This document shows, piece by piece, positions 6,790 to 12,943 of a DNA stretch of 38,436 nt (its first letter is position 1; each line of letters opens with the position of its first letter). The notes beneath the pieces are model-generated. The model saw nothing but the letters and a program-made list of their open reading frames with translations. It was not told where the DNA came from and did not search any database. Both the position numbers and the translations under genes were made by a program. The DNA comes from Gemmatimonadaceae bacterium (lineage in GTDB: Bacteria; Gemmatimonadota; Gemmatimonadetes; Gemmatimonadales; Gemmatimonadaceae). Where the stretch lies: contig JAICKA010000019.1 of NCBI GenBank assembly GCA_025928185.1, forward strand, positions 1 through 38,436, in the 5' to 3' direction.

Positions 6790-6873
6790 GCGGTCGTGGC
6801 GGAATGGGTAGACGCGATAGACCTGGAATCTATTTCTTCACCGAGAGTGCGGGTTCGAATCCCGCCGACCGCA
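6790..6873 (+). tRNA. Class II tRNA, Leu-like body with anticodon-loop anomaly
   Basis: A full cloverleaf is visible. The 7-bp acceptor stem is perfect (GCGGTCG/CGACCGC). The D-arm reads GCGGAATGGGTAGACGC, the typical tRNA-Leu D-arm. The anticodon stem is ATAGA/TCTAT, followed by a long variable arm (6834-6848, TCT/AGA stem), a T-arm GCGGG-TTCGAAT-CCCGC and discriminator A73. D-arm, variable arm and A73 point to Leu. The 7-base anticodon loop is CCTGGAA, so positions 34-36 read UGG (a Pro anticodon), and position 33 is C instead of the near-universal U. Shifting by one base would give GGA (Ser) after a U, but the stem pairs do not allow it. CCA is not encoded. It may be a degenerate tRNA, a missense tRNA or a tRNA-like RNA. 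Confidence 0.85.
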
Positions 6874-6902
6874 TAGCATTCGAACCCTCAGAATTATACA
6901 CC

Positions 6903-7028
6903 ATGGCGAAAAAAAAGGTCACCAAAAAGCGCGGGCCAAAAGCGGAAACTCTGAAGGTGGAGGGTGACTGGAAAGAGGCTGTCGGAAAGGCATTGAAGCG
7001 CGGGAAACCACCACGGCCCCCAAAATAG
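6903..7028 (+). CDS. Small basic protein, 41 residues, unknown function
   Basis: The product begins MAKKKVTKKRGPKAETLKVEG and ends DWKEAVGKALKRGKPPRPPK: a lysine-rich N-terminus followed by an amphipathic segment. Small proteins with a KVEGDWKEAVxKAL-like core are common as unannotated ORFs in bacterial genomes, often near mobile or toxin loci; I recognise the pattern but know no function. I start at ATG 6903; the open frame extends back into the tRNA gene, which I exclude. No Shine-Dalgarno sequence is visible. A TATACA lies 2-8 bases before the ATG, so a leaderless mRNA is possible. The stop abuts the stop of the convergent toxin gene (TAGCTA). Confidence 0.6.
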   Translation: MAKKKVTKKRGPKAETLKVEGDWKEAVGKALKRGKPPRPPK

Positions 7029-7418
7029 CTAGGCCGCTCGCTGGTTCGTCCAAGCGACGAACTCGTCCAACGGGACTTGATTCTGCGCCAACCTGTACAT
7101 CAACTCGACAAGATCGTCAACGGTGACGGTGAGGACACTTCCGTTGAGATTGAGAATCAAGTCAAGGCACGAGGCTGCCGTGCGCTTGTTAGCGTCCTGA
7201 AATACGTGTCCTGTAGCGATGGCATGCGCGACCTTGCAAGCCTTCTCAATCAGCGTCGGAAATTGATCAACGCCGTATATCGGCCCTTGAATCAGATGTA
7301 AGGCATTAGAAAGCGGGCCACCATTCAATACGTGGTGGCCCGCTCCGCCGTACCTGGCGATCATCGTTCGGTTGACGAGTACAATGTGCTCGTAACTGGG
7401 ACAAACGAAGTCGTCCAC
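7029..7418 (-). CDS. Doc-type (Fic/Doc) toxin
   Basis: This 129-residue protein matches the Doc family, toxins that phosphorylate EF-Tu and halt translation. The catalytic motif HVFQDANKRTA lies at residues 71-81 and fits HxFx(D/N)(A/G)NKR, with H71, D75, N77, K78 and R79 present. This is the Doc form rather than the AMPylating Fic form. The full family length is present, so it is probably active. It starts at GTG 7418, 14 bases after the 66-residue gene upstream, and is the last gene of a three-gene minus-strand unit. No Phd-like antitoxin is recognisable; one of the two upstream proteins may fill that role. The terminator at 6758-6789 probably ends the transcript. EF-Tu as target is taken from the family. 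Confidence 0.9.
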   Translation of the reverse strand: MDDFVCPSYEHIVLVNRTMIARYGGAGHHVLNGGPLSNALHLIQGPIYGVDQFPTLIEKACKVAHAIATGHVFQDANKRTAASCLDLILNLNGSVLTVTVDDLVELMYRLAQNQVPLDEFVAWTNQRAA

Positions 7419-7432
7419 CTACAAGCGCTCGA

Positions 7433-7633
7433 TTACTTGAGTCGCTGAAAGACAGGGTCCATCCGGGAGAGCTGCGACGTCAAGATACTCTCAACTTCAT
7501 CGCGACCGGCAACTCGGAATGGCTGTGACTGCGGAATCGTCACACACACCATGCCACCCGGAGTGGTGCCTTCCTCCCGGACTTGGAGCGACCTCGTGTT
7601 TGTCGCACTGCTTACAAAGATTTTAGTCGTCAT
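7433..7633 (-). CDS. Unknown 66-residue protein, antitoxin candidate
   Basis: The small protein begins MTTKIFVSSATNTRSLQVREE and contains VCVTIPQSQPFRVAGRDEVESIL before a charged C-terminus ending in VFQRLK. I do not recognise the family, and it lacks the N-terminal ribbon-helix fold signature of Phd/YefM antitoxins. Its ATG overlaps the stop of the 101-residue gene upstream (ATGA, 7630-7633), and the toxin gene begins 14 bases downstream, so it is translated between the two. Position and size suggest an antitoxin or accessory factor; sequence alone does not show it. Confidence 0.65.
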   Translation of the reverse strand: MTTKIFVSSATNTRSLQVREEGTTPGGMVCVTIPQSQPFRVAGRDEVESILTSQLSRMDPVFQRLK

Positions 7634-7935
7634 GTCTCTAACTCCATCTCCGGCGTCCTAGCCCCCTCCCGCGCTTGTCCGCGGCTCAGGGCTGCTAACA
7701 TACGGAGCATCGTTTTTTTGGTCATCACAACGCGAACAACGGGCCGTATCTCCGCCGTCGCACTTCCGAGGTCACGGGGCGCCATTGAGGGTAGCCTGAC
7801 CTGGCCAAATGTGAGATAGCAGCGCTCTTCGACTTCTTGGTACTGCATCTCGTCTACGAAGACGACATCAAGTCCTTTAGGATCGCCCCAACTCCCTTCA
7901 ATCTTGACTTCTGTCCTGATGTCATTATCGGCCAT
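7630..7935 (-). CDS. Unknown 101-residue protein, first gene of the Doc operon
   Basis: The protein begins MADNDIRTEVKIEGSWGD. It has a beta-rich middle (LDVVFVDEMQYQEVEERCYLTFGQ) and the segment VVRVVMTKKTMLRMLAALSRG. The layout, with FGQ followed by a strand and a helix after VxxxMTxxxxxxxLAAL, loosely resembles small DUF3467-like proteins; this is a weak resemblance, not an assignment. The stop overlaps the next start by ATGA, which makes co-translation likely. No Shine-Dalgarno site precedes the ATG. TACTAT lies 7 bases upstream of it, compatible with a leaderless start. Confidence 0.7.
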   Translation of the reverse strand: MADNDIRTEVKIEGSWGDPKGLDVVFVDEMQYQEVEERCYLTFGQVRLPSMAPRDLGSATAEIRPVVRVVMTKKTMLRMLAALSRGQAREGARTPEMELET

Positions 7936-8359
7936 AGCGTGGATAGTAATACACCGTCAAGTCCTAATTGGCCAGCGAATCGGAGCGACAAAAGCGAAAT
8001 CCGCGCCCAATCGTCGTACGCGCCGTCAAGACGCGTAGCAGCCATACACGTCAAAAGGCCACTCGTGTTGCGCTCTACGAGCGCCAGGACCGTCAGGTTT
8101 CCTAACAGACTGCGCTGCGCACTATAGTATTGCAACGAAACGACTTACACGTCTCAGAAACGACCAGCCCCCAGCGCTAGTACGCTGACGGCTGGCAACG
8201 GCCATGCCGTGACCCACGCCTAATTCCGCTACCTACCCCGTAAAGCCCAGTAAGGCGTTACCCCGTTACCTCGCCTCATCTTTAGTCGCTAAAGATGAGG
8301 CGCGCTATTTCCGCCTCACTGTGCGCCAAGTCCATACTTCCGCAAGGACGACAGCACCG
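7936..8359. other. 424-bp stretch without a confident gene
   Basis: This stretch lies between the toxin operon and the metallo-hydrolase gene. It contains an 8-bp palindrome ACTATAGT (8121-8128), two direct copies of GAAACGAC spaced 20 bp apart (8137-8144 and 8157-8164), a 9-bp hairpin with one bulge (8188-8210), repeated TACCCCGT-like segments (about 8235-8265) and a perfect 14-bp inverted repeat (8272-8302). A minus-strand frame of 93 codons from TTG 8135 to 7854 is open, but it overlaps the next gene and has no ribosome-binding site, so I do not call it. Confidence 0.6.
8272..8302 (-). terminator. Perfect 14-bp inverted repeat downstream of the metallo-hydrolase
   Basis: The arm CGCCTCATCTTTAG at 8272-8285 is repeated exactly in inverted form at 8289-8302, with a 3-base loop (TCG on the plus strand). 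It lies 57 bases after the stop of the minus-strand metallo-hydrolase gene and probably marks the end of that operon. Neither strand has a T-run after the stem, so it is not a classical intrinsic terminator. It could stabilise the mRNA 3' end or mark the right border of the island. Confidence 0.55.
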
Positions 8360-9232
8360 TCAGGCGCGAGGCCCGTACGTCTTCGCGTCCCCCTGGATCT
8401 TCGACCACGCCGTTTTCGCGTCGTGCTCGAACACGAGGAGCCAGTCTTCCTTCACCGCGCGCGCCAGGATGCGCCGCTTGGTCTCGAGCGTCACCAGCGG
8501 CTCGACGTCGTAACCCATGATCCATGGCAGCGGCAGGTGCGCCGTGGTCGGAACGAGATCCGCAATGTAGAAAGCTCGCTCCCCGCCCGACTCGATCAGC
8601 AAACCCTGATGATGCGGCGTGTGGCCGGGAGTCGGTATGGCGCTGATTCCCTCGATGATCGGCGACGCGCCCTCGATGAAGTCGATGCGACCCGCTTCCT
8701 CGAGCGGCACGTAGTTGTGCGGAAAGTAGCTGCCCGCGGTTCGCTCGTTCGGATGGGTGGCGTACTCGTATTCGCCGCGCTGCATCACGTAGCGCGCGTT
8801 CGGAAACGTGGCGTGCACCGCCCCGCTTGCGTCGCGCGCGGTGTTGCCGCCGGCATGATCGAAATGGAGATGCGAGTTGATCACCATCACCACGTCCTCG
8901 GGTCGGATGCCAATCTGCCGCAATCCATCCTCGAGGCGTGTGGCACCCGCCGCGCCTTCGTTCTCGACACCATAGATATTGTGGAACTTGGCGTTCTCCT
9001 TGTTTCCGGCGCCCGTGTCGATGAGTACCGGCCCGATGTCGTGCTCGATCAACAGACAGCGCATGCCGAGCTGAATCCGATTGCGCTCATCGGCCGGAAT
9101 GCGGCGCTCCCAGAGCGCCTTCGGCACGACGCCGAACATCGCGCCACCGTCGAGCTTCTGGCCGCCCGCCTGAATCGCGTGCATGCGCCAGCGGCCGAAT
9201 TGCCGGCTGTCGACGAGAGGTTCGGGAATCAT
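8360..9232 (-). CDS. Metallo-beta-lactamase-fold hydrolase
   Basis: This 290-residue MBL-fold enzyme carries the zinc ligands in order: H121-L-H-F-D-H126 (HLHFDHAGG), the histidine after IMQRGEYEYA-type sequence, H204 in TPGHTPHH, D225 in YIADLVP and H270 in VFEHD. This spacing is that of the broad glyoxalase II / lactonase-like group. The substrate cannot be told from sequence; lactones or other esters are possible. There is no signal peptide, so it should act in the cytoplasm. The ATG overlaps the stop of the exonuclease gene (ATGA), which fixes the start. It is the last gene of the arginine deiminase-exonuclease-hydrolase unit. Confidence 0.88.
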   Translation of the reverse strand: MIPEPLVDSRQFGRWRMHAIQAGGQKLDGGAMFGVVPKALWERRIPADERNRIQLGMRCLLIEHDIGPVLIDTGAGNKENAKFHNIYGVENEGAAGATRLEDGLRQIGIRPEDVVMVINSHLHFDHAGGNTARDASGAVHATFPNARYVMQRGEYEYATHPNERTAGSYFPHNYVPLEEAGRIDFIEGASPIIEGISAIPTPGHTPHHQGLLIESGGERAFYIADLVPTTAHLPLPWIMGYDVEPLVTLETKRRILARAVKEDWLLVFEHDAKTAWSKIQGDAKTYGPRA

Positions 9233-10125
9233 GCGCTCGTGTCGTCCGTCGCGGAATGTGGAAGGGCCGGCGCGCGCCGAGAGCGCCGCCGTTTGGTCGC
9301 GGGGCCGCGCACGAGCGCATCGACGTCATCAAGGGTTTGGCAGCCGCAGTCGCGCGCGCCGTCGAGCAATCGCAGCAGCACGTGTGCCGTCGCGAGCGCA
9401 TCGCCGCCGGCGCGGTGCCGTGCGCCGATCTCGATGCCGAAATAGGCCGCGACGGAGTCGAGATTGCGCCGTCGCAATTGCGGCAGCAGCCGGCGCGACA
9501 GGCGAACCGTGCACAAGGTGCGTCCCTGCAACGGACGCCGTGTCACCCGTGCGACTTCGGTCGACACGAATCGCCAGTCGAACCCGGCGTTGTGCGCCAC
9601 GAACACGTGGCCTTCGAGCACACCGAGCAACTGGTCGCACACCTCGCCGAAGCGCGGGGCGTTCCTGACCATCTCGGAGGTGATGTTCGTGATCGCCGAA
9701 ATCGCCGGAGGAATGGGGCGCTCGGGATTGATCAGCGAATCGAATACTACGCTCGCCGTGCCATCCCGCACCAGCGCCGCGGCAATCTCGGTGATGCGAT
9801 CGCCAGCGTGCGCGCGCGTACCGGTTGTCTCGACGTCGACGACGACGAACGACGTGCGTGCGAGGTCGGACGAGAGCGGAGCACTCCATGCCGACGCCGC
9901 CAGCGCGTCCCGGAGGAGCCATCGGCCCGAGGCGTCGCGGGCAAACCGGGTATGCCCAGCGAACAGTGCCGTCGCCATGTGCTCGGCCACGTGCAGCGGC
10001 GCGCCTGGAAGCTGACAGACATGTGAGATGAGCGTTTGCGCATCGGCCGGCCCGCTCGCGAGAAAATCCGCCGCGCGATCGGTGAGCAGCGACTGCGGAG
10101 CGCCGAGCGTCAGCCCCTGGGGCAT
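9229..10125 (-). CDS. DnaQ-like 3'-5' exonuclease
   Basis: This 298-residue protein has a DEDDh exonuclease domain from about residue 90: VVDVETTGT (ExoI, D97 and E99), VAHNAGFDWRF (ExoII) and HRAGGDALAT (ExoIII, with the DEDDh histidine). Such domains proofread as the epsilon subunit of DNA polymerase III or act as free nucleases. About 85 extra N-terminal residues (HVAEHMATALFAGHTRFARDASG region) look like a small winged-helix module. A basic, arginine-rich tail follows the nuclease domain. It differs from a minimal epsilon subunit, so a repair exonuclease is as likely as a replisome role. One base separates it from the arginine deiminase stop, and it overlaps the hydrolase gene by 4 bases. 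Confidence 0.88.
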   Translation of the reverse strand: MPQGLTLGAPQSLLTDRAADFLASGPADAQTLISHVCQLPGAPLHVAEHMATALFAGHTRFARDASGRWLLRDALAASAWSAPLSSDLARTSFVVVDVETTGTRAHAGDRITEIAAALVRDGTASVVFDSLINPERPIPPAISAITNITSEMVRNAPRFGEVCDQLLGVLEGHVFVAHNAGFDWRFVSTEVARVTRRPLQGRTLCTVRLSRRLLPQLRRRNLDSVAAYFGIEIGARHRAGGDALATAHVLLRLLDGARDCGCQTLDDVDALVRGPATKRRRSRRAPALPHSATDDTSA

Positions 10126-10126
10126 C

Positions 10127-11362
10127 TCATTCCCATGGATCGTCCCGGTTGACGGGACAGGTCATGCACCGGGGGCCTCCGCCGGCGCGCACCAGCTCGG
10201 CGCCCTCGAACGTAATCACCGCGCGATCGCCGTCGCCCACTAATTCGGCGCCTCCGAGGAACGCGTTCCCCGGGATGACGCGAAAGCCCATGCGCTCCAG
10301 CTCGCGAAGCGTTGCGTCGTTCCGTTGATAGGACAGGATCACGCCTGGACGCATCGCGACGAAGTTGCAGCCCGAGCCCCACTGCTCGCGTTCCTGCAAA
10401 GTGCGCCGCTCACCGCCGCAGAACACCGGCTCGAGCGGCATGTCGCACTTGGCAAGTGCGGCGAACATGTCGGCACACTCGTGAATCGTGTCCTCGCCCT
10501 TGCGCCAGTGCAGCACGGACAGCCGCTCGGGTCCAATGAAGTGCGGAGGAAAGATCGCACACAGACCGCGATCGATCTGCGTGAAGATCATGTCGAGATG
10601 GATCGCCGTGTTCTCCTTCGGCATGACCACGACGATGACGTCACGCACCTCCGTCTCGGCAAAGAACGTCGACGCGAGCTGGTCGATGGCGGCGGGACTG
10701 GATCGCTCGCTGAACCCGATCACCACGAGATCGCGGCGCAGCGGGTGGACGTCACCGCCCTCCAGCGTGTAGTTCACGCGCCGCTCCGATGCGCCATCGT
10801 ACAGCAGCCCGGAATTCGCCAGTGCCGGATGGTGCATGAAGAGCGCTTTCATGATGATCGCCTCCGTCCACCGGATGGCGTAGCGCATCGAGCCTATCAG
10901 CACGTGCTTTCCCGCGACTACGCAACTGTCTCGGGTGAAGAACATGTTCGGCAACGCCGGCAGCACATACCCGTGCTCGTTGAGGGCCTTCGCAATCGGT
11001 CCGGGCGGCTCCTCCCTACCCTCGATCAGCATCCGGACGAGCGCCTCGGCGTCCAACTCGCTGATGTCGCGGGCGAGGGGCTCGGACGGCACGATGTCCA
11101 TCGTCTCCCGAATCAGGAGATCACGGGAGTCCGCGTTGGCCAGGATGTCGGCGAGGAGGGTGCGGACCTCGTACACGGTCGTGAACCGCTCGAGGATGGC
11201 GATGAACCGGCGGTGCTCGCGCTGCGCCGACTCCGCCTCGATGATATCGTCGTAGAGGTAATCCGCCCGGTTGCTCGGCGTCACGGCGAGGAGCTCGGGG
11301 CCCGGCGAGTGAACGAGCACGCTTCGCAGGCGGCCGACTTCCGACGTGACGAGTGCAGGCAT
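10127..11362 (-). CDS. arcA: Arginine deiminase
   Basis: This enzyme hydrolyses L-arginine to citrulline and ammonia, the first step of the ADI pathway, which yields ATP and ammonia under low oxygen or acid stress. The 411 residues match the family length. Visible motifs are LVHSPGPELLAVTP near the N-terminus, MFFTRDSCVV, NYTLEGGDVHPL (Glu-Gly-Gly-Asp), AIHLDMIFT with the catalytic His, and GGGPRCMTCPVNRD with the catalytic Cys at 399. No arcB or arcC is present in the window, so downstream use of citrulline is unknown. A TAGGTT box ends 6 bases before the ATG (11369-11374). The gene is divergent from rex, with a Rex operator in between, so control by the cellular NADH/NAD ratio is likely. 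Confidence 0.93.
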   Translation of the reverse strand: MPALVTSEVGRLRSVLVHSPGPELLAVTPSNRADYLYDDIIEAESAQREHRRFIAILERFTTVYEVRTLLADILANADSRDLLIRETMDIVPSEPLARDISELDAEALVRMLIEGREEPPGPIAKALNEHGYVLPALPNMFFTRDSCVVAGKHVLIGSMRYAIRWTEAIIMKALFMHHPALANSGLLYDGASERRVNYTLEGGDVHPLRRDLVVIGFSERSSPAAIDQLASTFFAETEVRDVIVVVMPKENTAIHLDMIFTQIDRGLCAIFPPHFIGPERLSVLHWRKGEDTIHECADMFAALAKCDMPLEPVFCGGERRTLQEREQWGSGCNFVAMRPGVILSYQRNDATLRELERMGFRVIPGNAFLGGAELVGDGDRAVITFEGAELVRAGGGPRCMTCPVNRDDPWE

Positions 11363-11417
11363 GGCGCAAACCTAACGCTGGCTCCAGCGCTGGTGCAGTT
11401 GTGGCGGGTCTTGTAAC

Positions 11418-11435
11418 TTGTGAATGAATTCACAA
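11418..11435. promoter_or_regulatory. Rex operator between arcA and rex
   Basis: TTGTGAATGAATTCACAA is a perfect-arm match to the Rex consensus TTGTGA-N6-TCACAA, and one more C/G pair extends it to 20 bp (11417-11436). It lies 13 bp before the rex GTG and 55 bp before the arcA ATG. Rex is encoded next to it, so autoregulation is very likely, and control of arginine deiminase from the same site is plausible. Confidence 0.93.
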
Positions 11436-11448
11436 GCCCCACCGCCTC

Positions 11449-12072
11449 GTGAAACGCATCGCAGATTCCACGGTTCGGCGCTTGTCGGCGTACCTCCGCT
11501 TTCTGGAGGACTTCGAGCAGCGCGGATCGTTGACGATTTCGAGTGAAGAGCTGGCCAAACAGGGGGGAACGACGTCCGCGCAGGTGCGCAAGGACTTGTC
11601 GTTCTTCGGATCCTTCGGAAAGCGCGGCCTCGGGTACTCGGTTCCCGAGCTGGCGAGCCAGCTGCGCGAGATTCTCGGCCTGGGTCGCGAGTGGCGAGTC
11701 ATCATCGTGGGCGCGGGCAAGATCGGCGCGGCTCTCGCGCAGTATCGTGGCTTCCGGCAACGTGGCTTCACGATCCTCGCGGCGTATGACATCAACCACG
11801 ACAAGATCGGCCGAGGACTCGAGGGCATTCCGATCCGCGACATGGCCGAACTCGAGACCGACATCGCACGCGAGCGTCCCGACATCGCAGTACTCACCGT
11901 CCCCGGCGAGGAAGCTCAGGTTGTCGTCGACCGCGTGGTCGAGGCGGGCATCAAGGCGATCCTCAACTTTGCCCCGACCCAACTGCACGCCCCGGCGGAC
12001 GTGGCGATCAAGACGGTGAACATGGCGATGGAGCTCGAAGGCTTGAGCTTCGCGCTGACGAATCGGGAGTAG
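11449..12072 (+). CDS. rex: Redox-sensing transcriptional repressor Rex
   Basis: Rex is a dimeric repressor that leaves DNA when NADH rises, switching on fermentative and anaerobic genes. The 207-residue product has an N-terminal winged helix (DSTVRRLSAYLRFLEDFEQRG, then TTSAQVRKDLSFFGSFGKRGLGY, read in two parts). A Rossmann domain with GAGKIG at 88-93 follows (VIIVGAGKIGAALAQY), and the domain-swapped C-terminal helix ends in MELEGLSFALTN. The start is GTG at 11449; family proteins begin at the same place. A consensus Rex box lies immediately upstream. The gene is convergent with rsmA; the 41-bp gap holds only a weak 5-bp hairpin. Confidence 0.96.
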   Translation: MKRIADSTVRRLSAYLRFLEDFEQRGSLTISSEELAKQGGTTSAQVRKDLSFFGSFGKRGLGYSVPELASQLREILGLGREWRVIIVGAGKIGAALAQYRGFRQRGFTILAAYDINHDKIGRGLEGIPIRDMAELETDIARERPDIAVLTVPGEEAQVVVDRVVEAGIKAILNFAPTQLHAPADVAIKTVNMAMELEGLSFALTNRE

Positions 12073-12113
12073 CCGCCGGCCGGGACGCCACCACGAGAAG
12101 AGGAATCTCGGGG

Positions 12114-12938
12114 TTACTGCGTCTTCTCTTCTCTCAACAGCCGCGCAAAGTCGCCGGGAGAAAGGGTTTCAGGGCGCGCGGCCGGGTCGATGCCACAACG
12201 CCCAAGCAGCGCTTCGGCCTGTTCGGCCGAGAGATTCCAGAGCGAGCGAATCACACGCCGAAGTTGTTTTCGGCGCATGCCGAACGCGTCGCGAACGAAT
12301 CGGCTGAACGGCGCTTCCTCCGCGGGCGTAATGATCGGCTCCGCAAGTGGACCGATGCGAACGACCGCGCTCTCCACCTTGGGTGGCGGTTGAAACGAGC
12401 CGGGAGCCACGCGGAATAGCAGCGTTGGCTCGGCGAGCGCCTGAACGTTCACCGACAGCGCGCCATACGCCTCCGAGTTCGGCGGCGCGACGATACGCTC
12501 GGCCACCTCGCGCTGCACCAGGTACACGGCGCGATCGGGGCGCGGCGGCGTCATGGCGTGAAACAGGATCGGCGTCGTGATGTAGTACGGCACGTTGCCG
12601 ACGAGCGAGTATGGTCCACCTGCAAGCTCGCCAAGGTTGACCGTCAGCACGTCGGCCTCGATCGTCGAGACGGACGGGTTGGCAGCGTACCGGGTCCGAA
12701 GATCCGCTGCGAGGGCGCGATCGTATTCGATGAGAATGAGCCGGCGCGCCATCGGCGCGAGCAATTCGGTGAGACTGCCGCGCCCCGGGCCGATCTCGAT
12801 GACCGTTTCCACACCGGTCAACTCGAGTGCATCGACGATGCGCTGCAGGATTCGGCGGTCGGTGAGGAAATGCTGACCGAGGCTCTTGCGGATCGGCGGC
12901 GGCCGACGTGAATCCGCGCGGCGATCCGGATCCGGCAT
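12114..12938 (-). CDS. rsmA: 16S rRNA dimethyladenosine transferase RsmA (KsgA)
   Basis: RsmA dimethylates two adjacent adenines near the 3' end of 16S rRNA, a late checkpoint of 30S assembly. In 274 residues it shows KSLGQHFL, the SAM-binding VIEIGPGRGSLTELL, the adenine-binding NVPYYITTPIL, and the C-terminal helical domain with MRRKQLRRVIRSLW. The first about 15 residues form an arginine- and proline-rich extension. It is the last gene of the long minus-strand cluster, 5 bases after the SpoIIE-type phosphatase. That neighbourhood is not functionally obvious and may reflect only co-transcription. Confidence 0.95.
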   Translation of the reverse strand: MPDPDRRADSRRPPPIRKSLGQHFLTDRRILQRIVDALELTGVETVIEIGPGRGSLTELLAPMARRLILIEYDRALAADLRTRYAANPSVSTIEADVLTVNLGELAGGPYSLVGNVPYYITTPILFHAMTPPRPDRAVYLVQREVAERIVAPPNSEAYGALSVNVQALAEPTLLFRVAPGSFQPPPKVESAVVRIGPLAEPIITPAEEAPFSRFVRDAFGMRRKQLRRVIRSLWNLSAEQAEALLGRCGIDPAARPETLSPGDFARLLREEKTQ

Positions 12939-12943
12939 GGCGA

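Noticed and set aside
6807-6845. Reading the tRNA as tRNA-Ser(GGA)
   Set aside because: GGA preceded by U would fit Ser, but it needs a one-base shift that breaks the perfect 5-bp anticodon stem, and A73 and the D-arm are Leu-like.
7854-8135. Open minus-strand frame of 93 codons upstream of the toxin operon
   Set aside because: It begins with TTG, has no ribosome-binding site, overlaps the better-supported 101-residue gene by 82 bases and shows no recognisable domain.
6790-8302. Integration of a large element into the tRNA 3' end
   Set aside because: I looked for a repeat of the T-arm/acceptor sequence downstream and found none within the window.
12073-12113. Terminator between rex and rsmA
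   Set aside because: Only a 5-bp stem (CGAGA/TCTCG) with a 7-base loop and no T-run is present, too weak to call.
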